DNA from: Piezodorus guildinii | Lineage: Eukaryota > Arthropoda > Insecta > Hemiptera > Pentatomidae | Reading direction: 5' to 3' | NCBI GenBank assembly: GCA_023052935.1 | Contig: CM041298.1 | Coordinates: forward strand, 23,464,192 to 23,528,191 | Length of the DNA: 64,000 nt | Shown here: positions 20,303-31,877 of the stretch, one piece after another | Position numbering within the stretch: position 1 is the stretch's first letter | Layout of the letters: the number at the start of each line of letters is the position of its first letter | Translations under genes and position numbers: made by a program | Notes under the pieces: model-generated | What the model saw: the letters and a program-made list of their open reading frames with translations, nothing else | The model's database searches: none | What the model was told of the DNA's origin: nothing

Positions 20303-23130
20303 ATGCTTTTTTCAGTTTTTCCTCTTCTCAATCCTCCCATTATGACTAATATCCTAACTTCCTGTCACATAAACGCACAATCCCTCTTAGCCCACTATGA
20401 TGAATTCCAAAAATATTTCCTTGACAACTTTTATCATATAGTAGCCGTCTCCGAAACATGGTTAAAACCATTTATCCCTTCCTCTCAGGTTTCCCTTCTA
20501 AACTACTGTTTCCTACGACATGACAGACCTGATCGCACGGGAGGTGGAGTCGGGCTGTATATTCACGATAGTCTGAAAGCCAAAATCCTACTGAAGTCCC
20601 CTCCTAATCCCCTTCCTCACATAGAATACATGTTTGTTGAAATTTCAACCATCTCCTCACACTTGTTATACGCCGTTGTCTACCGACCTCCTCGTGTTCC
20701 ATTTGATGACCTCTTCCAATCCTCCCTTGTCCAACTGGTCTCAGCATATAATAATATAATTATCTCTGGTGATTTTAATACTAACATGTTATCTGAGTCC
20801 AGCGAAAAATCCTTCCTCACCGATTTAATATACTCCCTCAATCTGTACCTCGTTCCTTATCATCCTACTCATCATTCTCAGTATACTGATACCTGGTTAG
20901 ACCTACATATTTCTGACTCTCCTGTAAAAATTATTTCCTCATCGCAGCACCCCGTTCCTTTCTTATCATCACACGACCTTATCCATATTACTTATGATCT
21001 ACCTGTCAAATCCTACAACCCAAGAATCATATCATATCGAAATTTAGACCTTCTTTCCTACGAATCTCTTCAACCTGATCTGGACTCAATCCACTGGGAC
21101 ACGATATACTCCAACAACTCCATTGATCCTATGGTCTCCACTCTTACCTCAAACCTACGATCCATACTAGACATCCACGCTCCCCTGAAAACCAGAATCT
21201 TACGCCGTCCCACTGCGCCTTGGCTCACCCCCGAGATAAAGGATATGATGAAGAGAAGGAAAGCGGCGAGACGCAAATTTCGACGCACCCGTTTGCAAGA
21301 AGACTATGTGTCTTTCAAGAAGCTCCGTAATGAAACCCAATGCGCAGTGCGACGTGCTAAATCCCTCCATATCCATTCTGTTCTTTCCGATGCTCCTGAT
21401 AATAAATCCAAATGGAAAATCCTTAGAAAATTGTCATTTCCCGAACCCAATAACTCCAGTTCTTTCCAAATCACGCCTGACGAACTCAATAACCATTTCA
21501 TATCCTTTGCTTCTGATTCCTCGACAGCTCCTGACATTACTTACCGAAGCTTCAATCCCAACAGTTTCTTCTTTTCTCACGTGTCCTACGACGAACTACT
21601 CAATGCAATCTTAAAATCCCTTACTAACGACTATGGACCGGACAATATTCCAGTAAAACTAATAAAATCCAGCCTCCCATCTCTCATACCGGCATTATAT
21701 CATATTTATAATTTCTCTCTGCAAAATTCCACTTTTCCTTCTTCCTGGAAAACCGCCCTCGTCCGACCACTAAATAAAGTTCCGAATCCTGCCTCACTGC
21801 AAGATTTCCGTCCTATCTCTATTCTCTCCAACCTATCAAAACCGCTCGAACGCCTTGTACAAACCCAACTATCATATTTCCTTGAAGAAAACTCTCTCCT
21901 TAGTCCTCTCCAATCCGGGTTTCGACCTGGTTATTCTACCCAATCCGCTCTCCTTAAAATAACACAAGACCTCCAAAATGCCATTGATCATCAAAAATTA
22001 ACTATACTCATCCTCTTAGATTTCTCAAAGGCGTTTGACACGGTTGACCATAGTATCCTTCTTAACAAACTCCAAAATCTTCCAGTATCCAACAGTGCTT
22101 TACGCTGGTTTCAATCCTTTCTCTCCGATCGTTCTCAGTATGTAGTAGTGCCAGATCAACCTCCTTCCAGTACCCTACCTCTATCCTGTGGTGTCCCTCA
22201 GGGATCGTCTCTATCTCCTACCCTATTCGCTATCTACATTAATGACCTCCCTCTCCATATCAATCACTCTAAATACCACCTCTATGCTGATGATTTCCAA
22301 ATATACCTCTCCTTCCCACCTTCCGACCTATTACTGGCTACAAAAAAATTACAAGAGGACATAAATCAAATAAGCCACTGGGCTGAAGTGAATAAGTTAA
22401 AATTAAATGTTTGGAAAAACAAAAGCAATTGTAATAGGATCCCCTCACCTTCTGAAAACCGTTCCTCATATTCCAACCTTGTTCCTCAACAGTAATCCTA
22501 TAAAGTTCCACCCTACTGTCCGAAATCTGGGAGTAACCTTCGATCAATGTCTATCCTTCAAAAATCATATTTCAGAAATCTCTCGACGTACCCTTTCAAC
22601 CTTAAAGCGACTGTATTCCCTCCGTCACCTATTTCCGCTTAAAACCCGAATACTCCTCGTTACCTCCCTAATATTCCCCCACTTCGACTATTGCTGTACG
22701 GTATATGGTGGTGTGTCTGGGGATCTCGAGGTAAAAATAAAACGCTTAATCAATTCCTTTGTTCGCTTCATCTTCGGGGTCCCTAGATACACCTCTGTAT
22801 CCCAACTTTATGGAGAGTTGAAGTGGCTTAACCCTTCCAATCGTCGCAAGTATTTCCTTGCGTCATTCCTTTACCAAATTATCCAATCCCGCCGTCATCA
22901 TATATTTTTGACCTCCTACAGTTCAAATCCTCTGTCCATTCCCGTTCTACACGCTCCAGGCCTTCGGATTATACAGTACGGCCCACAGAACTGCACATTT
23001 CGACAGATCATTTCTCATTCGATCCTCCATCCTATGGAATTCTATCCCTTCCTCCATCCGTCACTCCAATTCTCTTTCTACCTTCAAATCCCGCATATTT
23101 GATCACTTATTGCACATCCAGGCTCAATAG
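20303..23130 (+). pseudogene. CR1-like ORF2: endonuclease / reverse transcriptase with two frameshifts
   Basis: The open frame starts at ATG 20303, or at ATG 20342, which better fits the family (MTNILTSCHINAQSLL). The endonuclease shows NAQSL, AVSETWL, ISGDFNTN and SSHDLIHI. The RT shows DFRPISILSNLSKPLERL, ILLDFSKAFDTVDHSILLNK, CGVPQGSSLSPTLFAIYIND and LYADDFQIYLS. A frameshift near 22408 moves the product to the frame beginning MFGKTKAIVIGSP and then RNLGVTFDQCLSF. A second near 22960 moves it to the frame ending SILWNSIPSSIRHSN and stop TAG 23128-23130. All RT motifs precede the first break. Confidence 0.9.
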
Positions 23131-23345
23131 AATTCTAAATAAGCTTTTTATTTAATTATTTTTTTATATATATTTTTTTTTTCATCTCATTTAAATATGT
23201 ATATTTTATACCATTAATTATTAACTTGTTTATATTTAATTAATTTACTCTAAGACTCTAAAGCCCTTTTTTTTGTACATTTTGTATATTTGTTCTAAAG
23301 GGACATGTCCCAGAATAATAAAGAACTTATTTATTATTTATTTAT

Positions 23346-23892
23346 TTACTATCTCACTGGAGATGAAAGGTAGGTCCGCCATTTTACTTCCTGATTTCAA
23401 TTCTTAACCTTATCAGCTTTGTTACTTTGGAACTTCTTTTTAAGAAATACATTCTTCTATTTCTAAAGTTTGTTATTAAAAGAAATTAGTTAATTTATTA
23501 TTATATTATTGTTTATCGTGGTTATTAAAAGAATTTCGTTAATTTATTATTTGTTACCTGAATGTGAATAAATTTGTTTGGATTGTTTGTGATTTTTTTT
23601 TTTTTTTTTTACTTTCATTTCACAGCAATCAATTTATAAGTCAACAAAATATCAATATTTTTGTTTTTAGTCACTTTTGTAATTTCATATGGAGTCCTAA
23701 GAATGAAATTAACAATATACCCCTCTTGTTAATTGAAAAGTAAAACCCTAATTATATAAAACATGCTGTAGAGCATTTTGTACAAAATTAGATGATATTT
23801 GTCTGTAGTCTACATTTAAATGCATTGACAATAAAATAAATTGGTTAATGAAAAATCAATCATTTGGGTTCAAAATTTTCTTACGTAACTGA
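23346..23892. other. AT-rich DNA without recognised feature
   Basis: No gene or repeat recognised. It contains a poly(T) run at about 23591-23610. Confidence 0.45.
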
Positions 23893-24650
23893 GCCGGACT
23901 TGCGGAGTTGAGCTTGGGGGCTCTACGAAACCTTCAAATTCTTCCCGTATTCAATCCTTAAAATCCAAAATCCTTCCAAAAATCCTCAATGCCCCTTACT
24001 TTGTCACAAATAAACTCATCCATAAAGACCTTAACATCCCATATGTTGCTGATTTGGCCCGAACCAGGTTTCAATCCTTCCATGACAAACTCCACTACCA
24101 CTCTAATTCACTAGTTTCAATCCTTGCTTCCTCTTCGATTCCTGATAATCCTCCAAAAACCTGTACCACTACAACCCATGAAGGGTCTTGGGCTCAGTAC
24201 ATATAGATATTCGTACTGTTTTTAGGCCAACGGCAGTGCAATGAGGTGATTAGGCCTTAATCGCGCTCAGCCGCCAGGTTTTTCCCCAATTAATTTGGGT
24301 ACCCACTTTGTAGAGGCTGGGTCTGCCCCAGGAGGGTCTCCATACCCTAGGGTCGCCCCCCGACTGAATTAACAGAATAAATAATATTCCGCCACAGCCG
24401 GGATTCGAACCCAGGACCCGGAGCACAGCAGACTAGAGCTCTATCCACTAGACCACGCCGCTCCTTGATAATCCTCCAAGGTGCCTGAAAGGAAGATGGC
24501 CTCGAGACCTTCTAGTTTAAAATAGTTACTGGAGTGCTACCGTTGGGTTGTTCCTCTACAAGTCTGTTTCATGTAATTTTTCTTTTAGCATGTTTACTTT
24601 TATTATAAATTACAGTTGTGAATTTCAATAAATAAATTTAAAAAAAAAAA
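23893..24650 (+). mobile_element. Jockey LINE 3' fragment, split by a SINE
   Basis: The ORF2 C-terminus is read from about 23900: RIQSLKSKILPKILNAPYFV, then NKLIHKDLNIPYVADLA and SIPDNPP to 24156. After the SINE it resumes with RCLKGRWPRDLLV and TAA at about 24525. A 3' UTR and an A-run (24641-24650) follow. It is 5'-truncated, with a frameshift near its start. It belongs to a subfamily different from 4396-9174. Confidence 0.88.
24157..24465 (-). mobile_element. tRNA-derived SINE family 1, full copy with 14-bp duplication
   Basis: Read on the minus strand, it starts GGAGCGGCGTGGTCTAGTGG (A box) and has GGGTTCGAATCCCGGC (B box), both RNA polymerase III promoter parts. A body follows with GTGGGTACCCAAATTAATTG and CCTGGCGGCTGAGCGCGATT. 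The 3' part reads CTGAGCCCAAGACCCTTCAT and ends GTACAGGTTTTT. TGATAATCCTCCAA flanks it on both sides (24143-24156 and 24466-24479), a perfect target duplication inside a Jockey fragment. Confidence 0.95.
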
Positions 24651-25006
24651 TTAGTACATAATAATATCCGGTGTTGATATATTGTTTCATATTTTGTTAT
24701 TAATCATTTATATTGATATATTAATAGTTAACTTTGTCAATAAACACAGACTCTATGAACGGCCAATAGACTATTTAGTATGTCTGATTTTTCTTATTGT
24801 ATTTTGTAATTTGTAAATTGTTTATTTTCTATTTGCTGTAATTTTGAAAAAAAAAAGACTTTTCTATCTATCTATACGTCATAAGATCCATGTGATTTAC
24901 ACTACTACTATCACAAAAGTCCCATAGCAACATTACGACTACTGGTAGTTGTGATACAGAACGCTAAACATGGAATCCTGGCTTTATCAATAAGTTTTCC
25001 ACCCAC

Positions 25007-25161
25007 GTTCCTCCACTTTCTCAAGTCGAAATTGAAATGACTGGTCCTATTATCTTCCCGGAGAACAAAACACATCATGGCTGGGACCTCATCCACGGTG
25101 TAGTTTACTTCAAGCGGAAATTCCTGAGAAATTCTTGCATTGAGTGCCGTAAACTTCGGAG
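25007..25161 (-). other. Possible exon of a host protein-coding gene
   Basis: A minus-strand open frame (25198-24911) contains a 155-bp core with a good acceptor (TTTAATCACTTCAG) before it and a possible donor (AAC|GTGGGT) after it. The core reads PKFTALNARISQEFPLEV, NYTVDEVPAMMCFVL and SHFNFDLRKW. Composition is unlike the surrounding transposons and the frame is clean. The NYTVDEVPAMMCF part weakly resembles the cis-proline strand of a thioredoxin fold. I do not recognise the gene, and no neighbouring exon is identified. It could also be a captured fragment. Confidence 0.35.
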
Positions 25162-25559
25162 CTGAAGTGATTAAATGGTATTGTAAAACAATGGACACAA
25201 AAGTACCCCTTTTCCCATCGGCACCAGCATATTACTGAATAGAATTATGTCGGTTTCAGTGGTTCGGTACACTTTCAGTTAATTAATTCCTAAATAATTT
25301 TGTACTAATTACACGCTCAGTTATAAATGGGATATTTTGTTACGATTGTGTAAAAACATATAGTTTTCTTTCACTTTCAGAGATTTATATAATGCTATGT
25401 TTTTGGTCGAATGCTTTTCTATGGTAGTGATAGTTACCAAGAAAACGCTGCAAATTATCACACAATGGTTTTTTATTCCCAAATAACAATATTAGGCTAT
25501 AACTGTTTATATAGCTGTTGATAGACAATTAAGTATTTTTTTAATTTTTTTTTTTACTT

Positions 25560-26225
25560 AATATTATATTTACACCTGTAAAAAAAATTACAATCAGCAA
25601 ATGTTCTAAAATCTAAATAAACATGGCATGGGCAGGCATGAGGGAGAATAGCACCCAGTGGTGCATCCTCCTGACATTAAGCAGAACTATATTTTCAGGT
25701 CAGGAGGTCCCTCATCCAATTACTTTTCATCCTACGCCGAGTTATGGATGGTATGTCGGTTGTAGCCATGTTATGCACAAGTTTGTTTATGTGTCCATTT
25801 AGTTTGTCGTGAAATCGTTTGTAAGTCGATCGAATGTGGTTGTGTAGGAATACGTAAGTTAGTATGAAGGGTATCGTTTGAAACATATGGTGGTGAGTTC
25901 GATGCCAGCCTTAATAATTGCGATTGAAATGTTTGTATTTTTCGTATGTGTGTCTTTTTAGCAGGTCCGTATATTTGGCAAGCGTAAGTCCATATTGGTT
26001 TTAATAAATAAGTGTATACGTTATTTTCTGGCTGATGTGTAATTTAGAATGTCTATGAAGTATCGAATACAATAGTCTCAGTCGAAAATTTAGAGTTTTA
26101 CGTTTAGTCTTAACGTGTGGGCCCCATGTCAACCTTTTGTCAAAAATAAGTCCTAAGTACGTTACTGTGTTTGATTGTGGTATCTGGTGATTGTCTACGT
26201 AAACTGGAGGGCAGGTTCCATGTCT
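25560..26225 (-). pseudogene. Jockey-like RT C-terminal fragment, third subfamily
   Basis: Reading frames change several times. Recognisable parts are TVTYLGLIFDKRLTWGPHV near 26150, then KTKRKTLNFRLRLLYSIL, TNMDLRLPNIRTC and RRRMKSNWMRDLLT near 25700. These match the YLGFLLDKRLTWNPH to WPRDLL part of Jockey ORF2. It contains many stops. Confidence 0.75.
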
Positions 26226-26289
26226 AAGTAATTAAGTATTATGAAAAGCAATAATGCAAAGGATAATGGCATATGACTTCTAATGATTT

Positions 26290-26450
26290 TTTTTTTATTT
26301 TTTAGACAATTTAATTCTATATGCAATAGCAAAAATCGCATTATACGCATCTTGAAACGTAAGCCCTTAAATCTAGAAGGGGGTTAATTTTTTTTTTTTT
26401 TCCTGGTCGATTGCATAAGTTCGTTAATAAAAATAATAAACTAAAAGACA
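26290..26450 (+). repeat. Dispersed repeat Q, 3' part
   Basis: It shares TACGCATCTTGAAAC, a purine-rich gap, a poly(T) run and GGTCGATT..A with 58146-58270 and ends AAAATAATAAAC in both. Class is unknown. Confidence 0.6.
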
Positions 26451-26714
26451 TAAAATAAAGACTTCAATCAATTCAAAAATGCTGGACACCATACATATAA
26501 AAAAACCTGACGAGAAGACGTGCTGCTGGGTACTGTCCTACCTCATCGCCTTACATGTCATTATTTTGTTTATTATTCTATCCTATTTGCTGATTGTCAC
26601 ACTACTGCTGACAGGTGCAAATCAATAAATAAAGTTAAAAAAGAAAAAAAAGCATTTATACTAGACAGCATTACTATTTTTTCTTTCTTTCGATTTCCAT
26701 CCATATAATTTTAT

Positions 26715-26977
26715 AATTTAATTTGTTGCGAAAAATGCAACAATTCTCCTCTAACTGTAGAACACCTGCTGATTGAGTACCCGCTTTATGAACAGTCAAG
26801 AAAAGGGTTGAATCTAAAGAAAGACATGAAAGAAATACTTGAAAATGAGGAAGAAAGTATTAACAAATTAATAGAATTCACGAAAATGATAGGATTCTAG
26901 AATATAATTATTTCGATCACGCCAATGACCCTCAAGGGTAGAGGCGGATAAGAAAAAAAAAAAAAAAAAAAAAAAAA
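26715..26977 (+). mobile_element. LINE 3' end with C-terminal zinc motif
   Basis: The frame reads CCEKCNNSPLTVEHLLIEYP, a Cys-Cys-His type C-terminal motif typical of non-LTR RT proteins, then INKLIEFTKMIGF and stop. The 3' UTR contains GATCACGCCAATGACCCTCA and a 20-plus A tail (26952-26976). It is 5'-truncated and I cannot fix the clade. Confidence 0.65.
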
Positions 26978-27686
26978 TTAAATCACATCTCTTGTAACTT
27001 GTGGCTTGACCATATAAGAAGATTTTTTTAATTTTTTTTGTTTTTGCTGTTTGTTCGACGCGTTGTCTTGATCTCGAAAATCTTTTGATTTTCCCTATCT
27101 TCAATAATATCCGATTTTTGATCAAGTTACATGTATTATAATTTGTTACTTGAATATACAGATCGACTTTTTTGTCTTATTAATTTTTTATAATTATTCG
27201 CGGTGTTTTGGTCAAAAACCACTAATAATTTTTTTCTCTATTAACCAATTTTTTAAATTAAATCACATTTAATCGGCCGCTATTTTAAAAATATTCAGCT
27301 AGCTGCTAAAATCGTCGTTGCATGGACTAGTTTTGTTTAGGCAGATTTTGAATAAATTGGCCCAGTAATTTCGGAGAAATGCCGCGAACGAAAATTATAA
27401 ACCATATTGAAAATAATAAAACAAAAACGATTCTATATTAATAAAAAATGAATCAAATAAATTTGTTTAATAATATAGTAGTGAATGACTTTAGCGCTTC
27501 CTGTAATATTTCCTGGAATGGGTGTAGTACCTTTTAGAAATCAAAGTTTTAATTTTTTACTTATTTTTTTAACTTTATTTCATTTTAATATTTTTATTTA
27601 TTTATTTTTCAATTAATACTAACATAGATCGTATTATAATTTTTGATTATTATTTATTTTATTTACTATTGCTATTATTGTTTTTT
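26978..27686. other. AT-rich DNA including repeat Q, 5' part
   Basis: 27190-27400 matches 57905-58120: both have ATTATTCGCGGT, ACTAATAAT, AATCGGCCGC.ATTTTAAAA, TGGACTAGT and TTTCGGAGAAATG. The rest has no recognised feature. Confidence 0.6.
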
Positions 27687-28810
27687 ACTTTCACTTACCT
27701 ATATATGGAATATATTGTAAGGGAAAGTATTGCGATCGTGAAAATTTTCTAATTCTAGTTTTCAACGGAAATACATGCTTTAGGGTCCCCTGACTCCAAA
27801 TAACCAAGTCCCGCAAAAAGGTCTGTGTGTTTGTGTGGTAACTCCCATGCGAAAACGAGAAGTCTCATGAAACTGAAATTTCATATTTAAGACAACTATA
27901 CGCCTGAGATGTTACAGACATTTTTTCATCAAAATCAGCTGACCGGAAAATGTACTTTATACCATGCATTTTGCACCTTTTTAAGATTTTTTTTTCAAAA
28001 ATGGCTCTAACGATTTTGATTAAACTCTATAAATCGATGTAAAATTAGATGGGCTTTAATATGATGTACGTTTCATTCTGATTGAAACAGTCTGACAGGG
28101 CCTAAATGGCGATATTTTAAATTTTCTTTCTGTAAAGTACCTTTAATTTTGTAGATTTAAAAAAAAATTGGAAAATCATCTTATTAGCATCAATAAATAA
28201 TGGGTTAAGGGGGATTACTTGTAGCTAGGTGGCTTGCGTAACATCCTCCCATGCTAAAGGTCACGGGTTCAAACCCGCAGGTGGTCCTTAATAAGAGTAA
28301 AAAATCCTTAGTTACGCCGTCCTTCGGAAGGGACATTAAAAGGTGGTCCCGAGCCTGTGCAATGTCAGGTACTCGTTAAAGATCCCTATCCTAATAAAAT
28401 CTGGATAGGCAAAATTTAGGACTCCCACTGTAGCATCGTCCGATTAGACATAGTAGCATAAAGTGACGTTAAATAAATAAACTAACAATAACGGGTTAAT
28501 ATGCATGTACAACGAATTTGATAAACAACTGAAGGAGAAAAGTACAAACATATTTTTTTGTACAATTTTGTGTTTTTGAATACAAGAATAGTAATATAGA
28601 TGTATAATATTGGATAGCTAAATATTTTAGAAAAAATATCATTTAATACACGGAATTTTAAAGGTTAATGGAGAGTAATAAAAAACCGATAAAACTAATT
28701 GATTGTTGTAGATAAAAATATTATAGATTATTTTATAAAAACACGTGATTCTTAAATTGAATTTTAAAACGGAGGTAAGTGAAAGTCGTGTGTTGCGCGC
28801 ACCACATTTT
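27687..28810 (+). repeat. R-element copy split by a SINE
   Basis: It starts ACTTTCACTTACCTATATATG and ends GGAGGTAAGTGAAAGTCGTG followed by GCGCGCACCACATTTT. It is interrupted at 28209-28486 by a tRNA-SINE. Confidence 0.9.
28209..28486 (+). mobile_element. tRNA-derived SINE family 2
   Basis: It begins GGGGATTACTTGTAGCTAGG (A-box region), with GGTTCAAACCCGCAGGTGG (B box) 50 bp on. The body includes GAGCCTGTGCAATGTCAGG and TCGTCCGATTAGACATAGTA, with a TAAATAAATAAA tail. AATAA(T/C)GGGTTAA flanks it (28196-28208 and 28487-28499). A second copy is at 62494-62788. Confidence 0.92.
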
Positions 28811-29047
28811 TTTCCATTGGATATTATCTAATATTAATTTATCTCAAATAAACTTATACATATATTATTCAATTTCGCTTATATTGTTTAATTTATTCTT
28901 ATTTATAATTTTAATATATATATATCAATATTTACTATTTTAACTAATATAATTCATTTTAAAATAAAATTATAAAATTAATATATCTAGCACTGATGAC
29001 CGCGTTTTTTGCTATTAAAATTTTAGAACCAACCAACCAACTAAAAA
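28811..29047. other. AT-rich spacer between opposing R-elements
   Basis: No feature recognised. The sequence is almost pure A/T. Confidence 0.5.
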
Positions 29048-29670
29048 TAAAAAAATCTGGTGCGGGCAACACACGACTTTCATTTACCTTCGTTTTAAAA
29101 ATCAAATAAAGAATTTTCAAATACAGTTAGAAATAAAAATGAGTGAAACCATTAAAGAATTAATTAAATTGAATTAATATAGAAACATGTATTTTAATAA
29201 AAAAATCTATTATATTATCTAAAATAATCACTTAGTTTTATTAGCTTTTTATCAATCTATATTAACTTTTACAAGCTTGTGTATAAGATTATATATTTTC
29301 TAAAATGTTTCTCTTTCCAATGGTATATTATACGTCTATATTACTGTTGTTATGTTCAAAAACAAAAAATGTTTTCAGTTTTCTCCTTTAGTTGTTTATC
29401 AAATTCGCTTGCATATTTAGCTGTTAATTATCAATGGTTACAAGATAATATAGTTTTTTTTATAGAATCTACAAAATTGAAGGTACTTTAGGAGAAGAAA
29501 ATCTAAAATATCGGCATTTAAGCCCTGTCAGACCATTTTAGTCAGAATGATACCTACATGACGTTTAAGCCTATTAAATTTTACATCGATATAGCGAGTT
29601 TAATCAAAATCGTCGGAACCGTTTTCGAGAAAATCGAAAAAAGGTGCAAAATGCATGGTATAAAGTGGCT
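29048..29670 (-). repeat. R-element, minus copy lacking its 5' third
   Basis: On the plus strand it begins AAATCTGGTGCGGGCAACAC and ends abruptly at GGTATAAAGTGGCTC, where it joins the next R copy. It forms a tandem dimer with 29671-37999. Confidence 0.88.
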
Positions 29671-29907
29671 CAAAAGAATTTACAAGTACAGTAAGAGATA
29701 AAAATGAGTAAAAGCATTAAAGAATTATTTAAATCGAATTTCTAGAGAAACATGTGTTTTATTAAAAAATCTATTATATTATTTTCTAAAATAATCAGTT
29801 ACTTTTATCGGCTTTTCATCACTCTCTATAAACGTTTAAAAGGTTGTGTATAAGATAATATTTTTTATAACTCTTCAGCTTTCTAACGGAATAATATACA
29901 TGTATAT

Positions 29908-30199
29908 AATTTTGGTGTTCGTGCTCGTTATTGTAAAAAAAAAATATTTTATTTATTCAAAAGTTACAAAATATCGATAATAACACTTTAAAAGACAATA
30001 ATGACAATCTTGATAATAACAATATGGCTATACTAGATCTGACATAGATTACGTACCGTAATTACTGCGAGGACTTGAAGAGAGTGAGTGATCCCTGGGA
30101 GAAGGGACAGGGTATATAAAGGTTAATAGGACTGCTGAATAAGATTCAAGGAATATGGTGTGATCTGCAGGTGCACTATGGCCTCATGGTGGCGTGACT
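29908..30199 (-). repeat. 3' LTR
   Basis: 292 bp. On the minus strand it begins AGTCACGCCACCATGAGG and ends CACCAAAATT. It matches the LTR at 37104-37395 along its whole length by eye. A TATA-like TTTATATACC lies at 30111-30120 and AATAAA near the 3' part. Confidence 0.95.
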
Positions 30200-30215
30200 C
30201 CTCCGTCCTTATGAG
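30189..30215 (-). promoter_or_regulatory. Polypurine tract next to the 3' LTR
   Basis: The minus strand reads AAGGACGGAGG immediately before the LTR start AGTCACG. This is the expected position of the plus-strand primer. The tract is short and has one pyrimidine. Confidence 0.6.
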
Positions 30216-30239
30216 AGTGAAGCCCACTGAACTCTAAAT

Positions 30240-31877
30240 TTAAGGATTTGGGACGGTTTGTCTATTCTGTAAATATTGAAACCAAGCTCTGGCTCTGCCA
30301 TCAAAACATTCAGGTGGTTGAGGATGGGTATTTGGATTATCATTTGAAGGATTAGAACACAGTAATTCCAGTTTACAATACTGACGATAAAGATTATAGC
30401 ATAAAAGATATAAACATATTACATAAAATATATAAGAAATAAATTGGGATACAGTTATATCATAAGGTTCTAATTCTTCTATTTCTATATTACTTAAGTC
30501 TATTTGTTGTAATTCCTCAAAAGTAAAATTTGTTGATACAATAGTTTTATTATTAACAGAATGATAGGAAATAAAAGGAATATTTACATTGTCAACATAA
30601 GAAAGTGGTACATTTATATTTACAAATTTCTCTTTTTCATTAAGATTAAGGAGGCTAGTAGATGGTAGATGATACATTTGTGTGTTTGTTACACTAGTTG
30701 TTACATTGCTAATATTAAAGGTTAAATATTGGTGTAATGTGGGTATAAGTTTGATTATAGGGTTTGTTCTTATTTCTACAGCTTTACAATCATTTAATTC
30801 TATATTCTTACATAATTCTAAAATACATTTGTCCTTAATCTCTATCATGTCTTTACAGTAATGATGATTATTGAATTTAATACAATTTCCATTGTAAAAC
30901 GAATTTTTAAATCTAATGATTAGTTGTTCTTTAATCTTTAGAGTAATGACTTTATTATTCCTTGTAACTGGATATGACATAGCATAATAAGTTGTTTTTG
31001 GCAATGATTTCAAAGGGATTTTAATAAAATAATAAATTAATCCTGTATCTGATAGGGAACAAAATGTGGAGCTAAGTAACCAGTTTAATTCTACATTTTC
31101 TGTGATTGGTTCTCCGAACGGTATGTTTAATTGTTCTAGTTCTCTAGTCGTTAATATGCTTGGATGGGTAATTCCTAATTTACATTGTTCTAAGGAAAAT
31201 TCTATATCATTTAATTGATTTTCTACTAAATCTAATACGGCTAATAAATCATGATACATTAACTTAGTAAGAGCTAAATCTGTAAAATTATTTATTTTTT
31301 CTATACTATCCTTATATTTATTTAAAACAATTATTTCTTTATTAAGTTTAGATGTTAATTCTTTATTTAATCCTAATCTAACATTTTCATTATGCTCTAT
31401 GTGATACATATTTCTCTCGATTTTATTTAAAATATTATCATACTTTTCTTTGTCATCGGCGTCCATGTTGCCGGTGAGCCAACTAATAGCATTGCCTAGT
31501 CCGTTAATTAAACCTCTTTTTGATCGGTTATTCCGATTTATATTTACAATATGATTAATTTTTTCTAATATCTTGTTATATTTTTGTTCAATAATATTAT
31601 GCAAAGTTTTATATTCATTACTAATTGTTAATACGTCAATGCTAATCTTAAGGGTTTGAATTTCTCTTGTTAAATTTGTAAGATTCTTATAATGTAAAAA
31701 TGTGTACCAATCTTCAATTATAAAAGATGGATTAATTTGTACGATGGATGCTCCTGGTCCGTCAGATAAATCTTGTATTAGCAGGGTCTGTATCTGAACC
31801 GTAAGCGCTGCGATCAGAAGATACTTGAAACAATTCGTCGTCGAACTCAAAGTCATCTTGGCTGACTCCTGTAACAT
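30240..31877 (-). CDS. env: Env: F-type envelope glycoprotein, 545 aa
   Basis: The product is a class I type fusion envelope related to errantivirus Env and baculovirus F proteins. A hydrophobic signal-like segment covers residues about 17-33. A furin-like site RSKR is at 118-121, followed by a Gly/hydrophobic fusion-peptide-like segment rich in GLxxxLG spacing. Heptad-rich coiled-coil sequence follows to about 240. Several N-x-S/T glycosylation sites are present. A membrane anchor lies at about 479-498 with a ~47-residue tail. The frame overlaps pol by 116 bp in another phase. A splice acceptor-like TTACAG|G sits at the start, so translation may begin at Met 8 on a spliced mRNA. It appears intact. 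Confidence 0.9.
   Translation of the reverse strand: MLQESAKMTLSSTTNCFKYLLIAALTVQIQTLLIQDLSDGPGASIVQINPSFIIEDWYTFLHYKNLTNLTREIQTLKISIDVLTISNEYKTLHNIIEQKYNKILEKINHIVNINRNNRSKRGLINGLGNAISWLTGNMDADDKEKYDNILNKIERNMYHIEHNENVRLGLNKELTSKLNKEIIVLNKYKDSIEKINNFTDLALTKLMYHDLLAVLDLVENQLNDIEFSLEQCKLGITHPSILTTRELEQLNIPFGEPITENVELNWLLSSTFCSLSDTGLIYYFIKIPLKSLPKTTYYAMSYPVTRNNKVITLKIKEQLIIRFKNSFYNGNCIKFNNHHYCKDMIEIKDKCILELCKNIELNDCKAVEIRTNPIIKLIPTLHQYLTFNISNVTTSVTNTQMYHLPSTSLLNLNEKEKFVNINVPLSYVDNVNIPFISYHSVNNKTIVSTNFTFEELQQIDLSNIEIEELEPYDITVSQFISYIFYVICLYLLCYNLYRQYCKLELLCSNPSNDNPNTHPQPPECFDGRARAWFQYLQNRQTVPNP

Larger units (their letters stand above)
17196..23345 (+). mobile_element. CR1-like LINE (Jockey superfamily), decayed
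   Basis: A plus-strand LINE with 5' leader (about 17196-17773), ORF1 (17774 on), a T-rich inter-ORF region, ORF2 (20303-23130) and a 3' UTR that ends GGGACATGTCCCAGAATAAT with a TTTA-rich tail. The same 3' end recurs at 43200-43445, 43490-43925 and 61556-62345, which defines the family. The 5' boundary is uncertain because no second full copy is present. ORF1 has one stop and ORF2 has two frameshifts. Confidence 0.8.

Noticed and set aside
24388..24465. tRNA gene on the minus strand (A and B boxes)
   Set aside because: The tRNA-like head is fused to a longer body and a tail, lies inside a target duplication, and recurs elsewhere; it is a SINE head.
28209..28290. tRNA gene on the plus strand
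   Set aside because: Same reason: it is the promoter head of SINE family 2, with a second copy at 62494.
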